Positions 33,772 to 39,583 of a DNA stretch of 39,583 bases are shown here, in pieces (positions within the stretch are counted from its first letter, which is position 1; every line of letters starts with the position of its first letter). The position numbers and the translations under genes are program-made. Under the pieces are notes generated by a model. It was not told the origin of the DNA, made no database searches, and saw only the letters and a program-made list of their open reading frames with translations. Source of the stretch: Arthrobacter sp. B2a2-09 (lineage in GTDB: Bacteria > Actinomycetota > Actinomycetes > Actinomycetales > Micrococcaceae); contig NZ_JAMXIC010000035.1 of NCBI RefSeq assembly GCF_027587375.1, positions 1 through 39,583 of the forward strand, in the 5' to 3' direction.

Positions 33772-34745
33772 TACTTCTTCTTCCTGTTCTTACGTTGTGG
33801 CTGGATGCGCTGCTGTGCCTTGACCTCGACGGCGGCCACTTCGGCAGCGACGTCGGCGTCCTTCCTACCGCCCAGAAGGGGGTGGGACGGCAAGCCCTTG
33901 GCGGCGCGACGCTCAGCAAGTGCCTTCGCCGCGGGGGATCCCGGTGTCGGCATGCGGCGGATGACAAAGAACTGCTGGCCCATGGTCCACAGGTTGGTGG
34001 TGGTCCAGTAGATGAGCACACCAATCGGGAAGTTGATGCCACCCACACCGAAAACGAGCGGCAGGATGTAGAGCATCATCTTCTGCTGGCGCATGAACGG
34101 GCTGGCCATGGCCTCTTCGGACATGTTCTTGGCCATGATCTGCTTCTGCGTAATGAACTGCGACGCCGTCATGGCCAGGATCATCACGATGGACAGGACC
34201 CACACAACCGTTTGATCGGTACCAGCAGGGCCGCCGTGAAGCAGGGACGCGGAAAGGGGAGCGCCGAAGATGCTGGATTCGTCGAACTGCACCACCTGGT
34301 CATGGCTCAGCGCGCCGATGCCGATGCCGGCCTGGCGGGCCTGGGTGATACCGGAAAGCACCTGGAACAGCGCGAAGAAGAACGGCATCTGGATCAGCAT
34401 CGGCAAACAGGCAGAGAACGGGTTGGTGCCGTGCTTCTTGTACAGAGCCATCTGTTCCTGCGCCATCGCCTGGCGGGAGAGCTGGTCCGTCTTGCCCTTG
34501 TACTTCGCCTGCATCTTCTTCAGATCAGGCTGAAGCAGCTGCATGCCCCGCTGTGCCTTGATTTGCTTGACGAAGACAGGGATCAGGGCGGCACGGATCA
34601 CCAGCACCAAGCCGATGATGGACAGCGTCCAGGTCCAGCCGTTCTCCGGCGGCAGGCCAATAAAACTCAGCCCGTCGTGGAACCCCAGCATGATCGCGGA
34701 CACTAGCCACTTGAACGGGGCCAGAATTGTTCCAAAGATGTCCAT
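33771..34745 (-). CDS. yidC: YidC membrane protein insertase
   Basis: 324 residues, ATG 34745. Five membrane segments can be seen (about 10-27, 35-60, 130-150, 185-205, 225-260), with the core insertase loop KAQRGMQLLQPDLKKMQAKY that contacts substrates and ribosomes. The basic tail (QRIQPQRKNRKKK) suits ribosome binding. It inserts membrane proteins with or without the Sec machinery. The order yidD-yidC-jag is conserved. Confidence 0.97.
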   Translation of the reverse strand: MDIFGTILAPFKWLVSAIMLGFHDGLSFIGLPPENGWTWTLSIIGLVLVIRAALIPVFVKQIKAQRGMQLLQPDLKKMQAKYKGKTDQLSRQAMAQEQMALYKKHGTNPFSACLPMLIQMPFFFALFQVLSGITQARQAGIGIGALSHDQVVQFDESSIFGAPLSASLLHGGPAGTDQTVVWVLSIVMILAMTASQFITQKQIMAKNMSEEAMASPFMRQQKMMLYILPLVFGVGGINFPIGVLIYWTTTNLWTMGQQFFVIRRMPTPGSPAAKALAERRAAKGLPSHPLLGGRKDADVAAEVAAVEVKAQQRIQPQRKNRKKK

Positions 34746-34762
34746 ACGTTTTCCCTATTTCC

Positions 34763-35161
34763 TCAGGCCGCTGTGCGGCGACCGTCTTCATCAGACCACA
34801 CAGCCAGGAACTGGTCCGGGTTGTTCAGTACAACAATTGTGGGCGTCTGGCCTTCGGGCCAGTGACGATGTCCGGCGGGGACGTGGTCCACGCCGCCGGC
34901 GTTCCAGGGGTGGCAACGCGCAAGGCGCCGCACTGCGAGCCAACTTCCCTTGACGGCACCATGTACCGTCACCGCTTCGAGGGCATAAGCCGAGCAGGAT
35001 GGGAAGAATCGGCACACCTGGCCGTATAAGGGAGAGATGATCCTGCGATAAGTCTTCAGCAAGATGATGAGGACGTTGCGCGGCAGCTCCCACAGAAATG
35101 TTCCGAGGATCCTCGGAGCGACTCTAAAGAAGCGGACGACGGCGGAGCTCAGCTCATGCAC
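34763..35161 (-). CDS. yidD: YidD membrane protein insertion factor
   Basis: 132 residues from GTG 35161, which overlaps the rnpA stop by 8 nt; the frame is open further upstream inside rnpA but that is not family-like. The diagnostic stretch is YRRIISPLYGQVCRFFPSCS followed by AYALEAVTVHGAVKG and RLARCHPWNAGGVDHVP, with the conserved Cys residues. YidD is a small amphipathic protein that aids YidC. About 30 residues precede the usual start of the family and may be extra. Confidence 0.93.
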   Translation of the reverse strand: MHELSSAVVRFFRVAPRILGTFLWELPRNVLIILLKTYRRIISPLYGQVCRFFPSCSAYALEAVTVHGAVKGSWLAVRRLARCHPWNAGGVDHVPAGHRHWPEGQTPTIVVLNNPDQFLAVWSDEDGRRTAA

Positions 35162-35561
35162 GCGGTGTCCCTTCCGTTGTGGTGCCCTGGGTGGGCGAAA
35201 CAACTCGCGGAGAGGATCCGCCGAGCCGTTTCGTGGTTGCCGCCAAGGCGGCATTGTAATCCGTCAGCAGCTGGTCCCAGCTTGCCGTCGCAGCCGCGGG
35301 CAACGCCCGGACCACAACAGCAAGACCCGTGCCATGCCTATTCAAGGACAAAGCACCTGCTTCTCTCAGTCTCCTCTTAACGAGGTTCCTGGTCACAGCG
35401 TTCCCGACAGCTTTGGAAACGATGAAGCCGATGCGGCTCGGGTCTCCGGCACCAATAGGTGCCGTATATAACACTAAGTTCCGGCGTCCATTGCGGACGC
35501 CGGAACGTACAGTTGTTGAAAAGTCGGTAGAAGTCCGCAGACGGTTACGGGTGGCTAGCAC
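35154..35561 (-). CDS. rnpA: ribonuclease P protein component
   Basis: 135 residues. The RNR motif is present as GNAVTRNLVKRRLRE, with the N-terminal RLRTSTDFSTTVRSG and the FIVSKAVG segment of the family. It binds the RNase P RNA to process tRNA 5-prime ends. It starts 40 nt after rpmH and overlaps yidD by 8 nt. The C-terminus (about 20 residues, Ser/Thr/Pro-rich) is not conserved. Confidence 0.95.
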   Translation of the reverse strand: MLATRNRLRTSTDFSTTVRSGVRNGRRNLVLYTAPIGAGDPSRIGFIVSKAVGNAVTRNLVKRRLREAGALSLNRHGTGLAVVVRALPAAATASWDQLLTDYNAALAATTKRLGGSSPRVVSPTQGTTTEGTPRA

Positions 35562-35601
35562 CTATTGACTCGCTTGGAAGGCTGACCGACGAGTCAGTTA
35601 T

Positions 35602-35739
35602 TTAGGCCGACAGTTCGACGCGGCCCTTGCCACGACGGGCGGCCAGGATGGCGCGGCCGGCACGGGTGCGCATACGAAGGCGGAAGCCATGCTTCTTGGC
35701 CCGACGGCGGTTATTCGGCTGAAAAGTCCGCTTGCTCAC
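35602..35739 (-). CDS. rpmH: 50S ribosomal protein L34
   Basis: 45 residues, GTG start. The sequence begins MSKRTFQPNNRRRAKKHGFR and continues with LRMRTRAGRAILAARRGKGR, the universal L34 pattern. It is highly basic and binds 23S rRNA. Divergent from dnaA, and the first gene of the rnpA-yidD-yidC-jag-rsmG run. Confidence 0.98.
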   Translation of the reverse strand: MSKRTFQPNNRRRAKKHGFRLRMRTRAGRAILAARRGKGRVELSA

Positions 35740-36196
35740 GTTAGTTACTCCAGTGGATCAAAGGTGCGCCCACCCGATCAAAAGGGGAAGAACTGGCCGA
35801 CGCTAAGTTTATTGAGTATCCGCCGCCGCCCAACGCCGGATTTACCGGAGGTGCGGGTGATCAAAAAGCGGACACATAGGACTTCACAACGTTAGGGCAA
35901 AAAGACCCCCGAGGTCAAACCGGGAGTCGCCGTGCCAGATATCCCCAGCTGTGGCTAAGTACACCCGCCAGCCTGTGGATGAAGCGGCTCACAGACCCCG
36001 TTTCAGAACCACAACGGTGTAATTATCCACAAGCTTGTTCCCAGCTATCTTCTGGAGTTTCCATCCCCTAGAGTGTCTCAGTAGCCGATTATCCACGGAC
36101 TGTGCATAACCCTGTGGATTCGGTTCGGAATCCACTCATGGTTTGGACCTTCGGCTGCCGCAATCCAGGCAAGCAAGCACTCGAGGGAACCAATTG
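35740..36196. other. rpmH-dnaA intergenic region with a DnaA-box cluster
   Basis: 457 nt between divergent genes. DnaA boxes: TGTGGATGA (35974), perfect TTATCCACA (36023), TTATCCACG (36089), TGTGCATAA (36101) and a weaker TGTGGATTC (36113). They lie 76-223 nt before the dnaA start, where DnaA can repress its own gene. No promoter stands out. No gene is visible. Confidence 0.8.
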
Positions 36197-37618
36197 ATGA
36201 CGGTAGACGAAGCCAACCACGCCAACACGGTCGGAAGTTCCTGGCGGCGGGTGCTGAGCCTGCTGGAACAAGACGATCGCGTCACACCCCGGCAGCGTGG
36301 TTTCGTTATCCTTGCGCAGGCGCAGGGCCTGATCGGCTCCACCCTCTTGGTGGCCGTACCCAACGAACTGACCCGCGAGGTTCTCCAGACGCAAGTCAAG
36401 GACGCCCTCGACGACGCCCTCCGCAGCGTCTTTTCCGACGACATCCGGTGCGCGATCGACGTCGACACAGATCTGGTGCCCATCCACGAAGAGCCGGCCC
36501 CCGCCGTCGAACTCTCTTCCGCGAACGACCTCGCCGTGGAACTGAAGCCGCAGCCCACTCCGCCGAGTACTTCGCACGAATTCGGCCGGCTGAACCCGAA
36601 GTACGTCTTTGATACCTTCGTGATCGGTTCTTCCAACCGCTTTGCCCATGCTGCCGCGGTCGCGGTCGCGGAAGCACCGGCCAAGGCATACAACCCGCTG
36701 TTCATCTACGGTGATTCCGGGCTTGGCAAGACGCACTTGTTGCACGCGATCGGCCACTATGCCCGCCGTCTCTACAGCGGCATCCGGGTGCGCTACGTGA
36801 ATTCCGAAGAGTTCACCAACGACTTCATCAACTCCATCCGCGACGACGAAGGCGCCAGCTTCAAGACCACGTACCGCAACGTCGACGTGCTCTTGATTGA
36901 CGACATCCAGTTCCTGGCAGGCAAGGACCGGACGCTCGAGGAGTTCTTCCACACGTTCAACGCCCTGCACAACAACAACAAGCAGGTGGTCATCACCTCG
37001 GACCTCCCGCCCAAGCAGCTGGCCGGCTTCGAGGACCGCATGAAGTCCCGTTTCGAATGGGGCCTGCTGACCGACATCCAGCCGCCGGAACTCGAAACCC
37101 GCATTGCGATCCTCCGCAAGAAGGCCCAGAGCGAGGGATTGTCCGCCCCCGACGACGCTTTGGAGTACATCGCTTCCAAGATCTCCAGCAACATCCGCGA
37201 GCTCGAAGGCGCGCTGATCCGCGTCACGGCGTTCGCCAGCCTCAACCGCCAGCCCGTCGATGTAGCCCTCGCCGAAATGGTCCTGAAGGACTTGATCACC
37301 GACGACGGCGCCCAGGAGATCACGGCCGACCAGATCCTGAAGCAGACGGCCGAGTACTTCAAGCTCAGCATGGAAGAGCTTTGCAGCAAGTCCCGTACGC
37401 GCACCTTGGTGACCGCGCGGCAGATCGCCATGTACCTGTGCCGCGAGCTCACGGACATGTCCCTGCCCAAGATCGGCCAGGAGCTTGGCGGCCGCGACCA
37501 CACCACAGTGATCCACGCGGACCGCAAAATTCGCGAACTGATGGCCGAGCGCCGTGTGATCTACAACCAGGTGACCGAGCTGACCAACCGCATCAAGCAG
37601 CAGCAACGCGATTCCTGA
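36197..37618 (+). CDS. dnaA: DnaA, chromosomal replication initiator
   Basis: 473 residues from ATG 36197 (GAGGG 9 nt upstream; a TTG one codon earlier is equivalent). Domain I is at 1-85, a short Pro-rich domain II near 95-130, and the AAA+ domain has Walker A GDSGLGKTH (172-180) and Walker B LLIDDIQ (about 232-238). The C-terminal DNA-binding signature is LCRELTDMSLPKIGQELGGR followed by DHTTVIHADRKI. It binds DnaA boxes on both sides of its gene and melts oriC. Domain II is shorter than in Streptomyces. Confidence 0.98.
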   Translation: MTVDEANHANTVGSSWRRVLSLLEQDDRVTPRQRGFVILAQAQGLIGSTLLVAVPNELTREVLQTQVKDALDDALRSVFSDDIRCAIDVDTDLVPIHEEPAPAVELSSANDLAVELKPQPTPPSTSHEFGRLNPKYVFDTFVIGSSNRFAHAAAVAVAEAPAKAYNPLFIYGDSGLGKTHLLHAIGHYARRLYSGIRVRYVNSEEFTNDFINSIRDDEGASFKTTYRNVDVLLIDDIQFLAGKDRTLEEFFHTFNALHNNNKQVVITSDLPPKQLAGFEDRMKSRFEWGLLTDIQPPELETRIAILRKKAQSEGLSAPDDALEYIASKISSNIRELEGALIRVTAFASLNRQPVDVALAEMVLKDLITDDGAQEITADQILKQTAEYFKLSMEELCSKSRTRTLVTARQIAMYLCRELTDMSLPKIGQELGGRDHTTVIHADRKIRELMAERRVIYNQVTELTNRIKQQQRDS

Positions 37619-38153
37619 GTCCCTCCCTCGGAGTACTACATACCTTATTAACAGGCACATGTGGATAAGCCTGTGGATACTTAAGGGGACAAGCGCCGTT
37701 AATGGGCTTAAAACCCTTAAGGCGTCTGTGGATCGTTAGAAACGGCCCTGGGGGTTATCCACGTCCACACCCTGTTTAAAACCCCTGTCGCCCACATATC
37801 GTGAACAGGGCTTAACCCCGGAACCGCGGGTCCAGAGGCGGTTATCCACAGTTTCCACAGGGGTTATTAACACTACTAATCCCAAAAAAATGAATTCCCT
37901 CAAATAACAATCTCCTTCCGCCCACCCAGCGACGCAGCCCGTGGCTGCTTCGAATCACAAGCCAGCGGGCCGGAGATGGGTTAATGCCCGAAGTTCCGGC
38001 TAAGCTGTCTGCATCGCGTCCATCCTTGGCGCTGCTTTGTAGTTCGCTCACTGCGGACCATGCAGCTTTCGGGTTCAGGGCGATGGTTTTCGGGGCTCCT
38101 GGGGGAGTTTCCGGTGGAACACTGGCAGCAGCAATGAAAGGCGGCACCCTTCC
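37619..38153. other. oriC, chromosomal replication origin
   Basis: 535 nt between dnaA and dnaN. DnaA boxes in both orientations: perfect TGTGGATAA (37660) and TTATCCACA (37842); one mismatch TGTGGATAC (37672) and TTATCCACG (37755); weaker TGTGGATCG (37727), GTTTCCACA (37851), TTATTAACA (37646 and 37864). An AT-rich stretch at 37863-37915, containing seven A in a row, follows the box cluster and is the likely unwinding element. The remaining 240 nt before dnaN hold no further signal that I recognise. Confidence 0.92.
37863..37915. other. AT-rich candidate DNA unwinding element
   Basis: This is the most AT-rich stretch between dnaA and dnaN, including CAAAAAAAT and CAAATAACAA, directly next to the perfect DnaA box at 37842. 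The unwinding role is inferred from position and composition. Confidence 0.6.
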
Positions 38154-39278
38154 GTGAAGTTCAGAGTCGAGCGGGATGTCCTGGCAGAAGCCGTTACATG
38201 GACAGCCCGGTCCTTGTCTCCGCGGCCGCCCGTCCCGGTACTCTCAGGTCTCCTGCTCAAGGCAGAAGCCGGAACAGTGAGTCTCTCGAGCTTTGACTAC
38301 GAGACCTCCGCCCGTCTCGAGATTCCAGCTGATATCACCACCGAGGGAACCATCCTGGTTTCCGGACGCCTCTTGGCCGATATCTGCCGCAGCCTCCCAT
38401 CGGCTCCTGTCGAAATCGAAACCGATGGCAGCAAGGTCACCCTCACGTGCCGTCGAAGCAGCTTTCATCTCGCAACGATGCCGGAATCCGAATACCCGCC
38501 GCTGCCGGCTCTTCCCGCCATCAGTGGAACCTTGCCCGGCGATGCCTTCGCCCAGGCCGTTTCGCAGGTCATCATTGCGGCCAGCAGGGATGACACCCTG
38601 CCGATCCTCACCGGCGTCCGGATGGAGATCGAGGATGACATGATCACCCTCCTCGCCACTGACCGCTACCGCCTTGCCATGCGGGAGGTGCCATGGAAGC
38701 CCGTTACCCCGGGTATTTCCACCAGTGCCCTGGTGAAATCCAAGACCCTCAACGAGGTGGCCAAGACCCTCGGTGGCAGCGGGGACATCCACCTCGCCCT
38801 CGCTGACGACGACAGCCGCCTGATTGGCTTCGAAAGCGGCGGACGCACCACCACTTCCCTTCTCGTCGACGGCGACTACCCCAAGATCCGGTCTTTGTTC
38901 CCGGATTCCACGCCGATCCACGCAACAGTCCAAACGCAGGAACTCGTTGAGGCCGTTCGCCGTGTGTCCTTGGTGGCCGAGCGAAACACCCCGGTTCGCT
39001 TGGCATTCACACAGGGCCAACTGAATCTCGACGCCGGTACTGGCGAAGACGCGCAGGCATCCGAGGAACTGGAGTCCCAGCTCAGCGGCGAAGACATCAC
39101 GGTAGCCTTCAACCCGCACTACCTCGTGGAAGGCCTGAGCGTGATCGAAACCAAGTTCGTGCGCTTCTCCTTCACCACGGCACCAAAGCCGGCCATGATC
39201 ACCGCCCAGGTTGACGCCGACGGCGATGACAAGGGCGACTACCGCTACCTCGTGATGCCCGTCCGCCTCCCCAACTAG
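38154..39278 (+). CDS. dnaN: DNA polymerase III beta subunit (sliding clamp)
   Basis: 374 residues, GTG 38154. Three repeated clamp domains of about 120 residues can be followed: from MKFRVERDVLAEAVTWTARS, from LPGDAFAQAVSQVIIAASRD, and from IHATVQTQELVEAVRRVSLV. The end YRYLVMPVRLPN is the universal clamp C-terminus. The dimer encircles DNA and tethers polymerases. The dnaA-oriC-dnaN-gnd order is actinobacterial. Confidence 0.98.
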   Translation: MKFRVERDVLAEAVTWTARSLSPRPPVPVLSGLLLKAEAGTVSLSSFDYETSARLEIPADITTEGTILVSGRLLADICRSLPSAPVEIETDGSKVTLTCRRSSFHLATMPESEYPPLPALPAISGTLPGDAFAQAVSQVIIAASRDDTLPILTGVRMEIEDDMITLLATDRYRLAMREVPWKPVTPGISTSALVKSKTLNEVAKTLGGSGDIHLALADDDSRLIGFESGGRTTTSLLVDGDYPKIRSLFPDSTPIHATVQTQELVEAVRRVSLVAERNTPVRLAFTQGQLNLDAGTGEDAQASEELESQLSGEDITVAFNPHYLVEGLSVIETKFVRFSFTTAPKPAMITAQVDADGDDKGDYRYLVMPVRLPN

Positions 39279-39282
39279 CTGA

Positions 39283-39322
39283 CAGTTGTTGTCGTTCTGG
39301 GGGCCCAAAACGACAACAACTG
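39283..39322. terminator. long hairpin between dnaN and gnd
   Basis: CAGTTGTTGTCGTT and its perfect 14-bp complement enclose an inner TGGG/CCCA stem. There is no T-run, so either a Rho-independent variant, an RNA-stability element or an extragenic repeat. It starts 4 nt after the dnaN stop codon. Confidence 0.6.
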
Positions 39323-39374
39323 CGAGTCAGACGGGTCAATACCAAAACCACCAACGCAGAAAAGAGTTCACGCT

Positions 39375-39583
39375 GTGCACATCGGACTGATCGGTCTTGG
39401 AAAAATGGGTTTCAACATGCGCGAACGGTTGCGGAGAGGCGGAATCGAAGTCACTGGCTTTGACCGAAATCAGGACATCGCCGATGTCGCATCCGTTGAT
39501 GACCTGATTGCTGCGCTTCCGGCGCCGCGCCTGGTCTGGGTCATGGTTCCTTCCGGGGACATCACGGATGCCGTGATCAGCGA
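39375..39583 (+). CDS. gnd: 6-phosphogluconate dehydrogenase, N-terminal part (cut by window end)
   Basis: GTG 39375; 69 codons are visible. The start MHIGLIGLGKMGFNMRERLR is the NAD(P)-binding Rossmann motif of the 6-phosphogluconate dehydrogenase family (G-x-G-x2-G), followed by GFDRNQ and the strand LVWVMVPSGDITDAVI. It probably oxidises and decarboxylates 6-phosphogluconate to ribulose 5-phosphate. The slot between dnaN and recF is occupied by gnd in many actinobacteria, which supports the call. The remaining part lies outside. Confidence 0.85.
   Translation, partial: MHIGLIGLGKMGFNMRERLRRGGIEVTGFDRNQDIADVASVDDLIAALPAPRLVWVMVPSGDITDAVIS

Noticed and set aside
36089..37660. 523-codon minus-strand ORF covering dnaA
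   Set aside because: Pure antisense of dnaA, and its frame would run through the oriC boxes.

Overview
The window is a contiguous piece of a high-GC actinobacterial chromosome around its replication origin, most likely from Arthrobacter in the broad sense (Micrococcaceae). The evidence is the gene order gnd-dnaN-oriC-dnaA-rpmH-rnpA-yidD-yidC-jag-rsmG-parA-parB, followed by trxA-trxB-pseudokinase-murJ-Nudix-cca. This is the actinobacterial origin block known from Mycobacterium and Streptomyces. The genus call is inference from gene order and protein style.

Layout. 0.2-3.8 kb: a minus-strand set of a flavin monooxygenase, a TetR regulator and an ABC-F ATPase. 3.9-5.9 kb: a lipoprotein class B penicillin-binding protein. 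6.0-10.0 kb: a LuxR-type two-component system facing an FtsX-like permease/ATPase pair, with alternating TCAACC/GGTTGA half-sites between them. 10.0-11.1 kb: an HxlR regulator divergent from an NAD(P)-binding oxidoreductase. 11.1-11.3 kb: an intergenic array of degenerate repeats with a period close to 32 bp; a tandem pair of the same family lies at 3.83 kb. 11.3-14.3 kb: a CrtI-like oxidoreductase coupled to a GT87 membrane glycosyltransferase. 14.2-15.1 kb: an unusual stretch with very short ORFs behind near-ideal Shine-Dalgarno sequences and several perfect hairpins. 15.2-17.2 kb: cca and a histidine phosphatase. 17.4-23.5 kb: Nudix hydrolase, murJ, a separate pseudokinase/discoidin membrane protein, and trxB-trxA behind a SigR-like promoter. 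23.6-30.1 kb: about 6.5 kb in which I find no credible gene. 30.1-35.7 kb: parB to rpmH. 36.2-39.6 kb: dnaA, oriC, dnaN and the start of gnd.

The most striking feature is the gene desert between trxA and parB. It carries ten parS sites (core TTTCACGTGAAA, one with a single mismatch), and an eleventh lies inside parA. In its middle are two copies, 332 bp apart, of a triplet of DnaA-box-like 9-mers at an exact 12-nt pitch, flanking a parS that is part of a 30-bp perfect palindrome. The desert therefore looks like a dedicated centromere that may also bind DnaA, 9-11 kb from oriC.

Together the right two thirds couple replication initiation (DnaA/oriC/DnaN), segregation (ParA/ParB/parS), membrane insertion (YidC/YidD), RNA functions (RnpA, Jag, RsmG, Cca) and cell-wall lipid export (MurJ plus pseudokinase). 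The left third is accessory: envelope stress, drug tolerance and redox. The small-ORF/hairpin stretch at 14.2-15.1 kb and the parS/DnaA-box desert are the two places most likely to hold undescribed biology.
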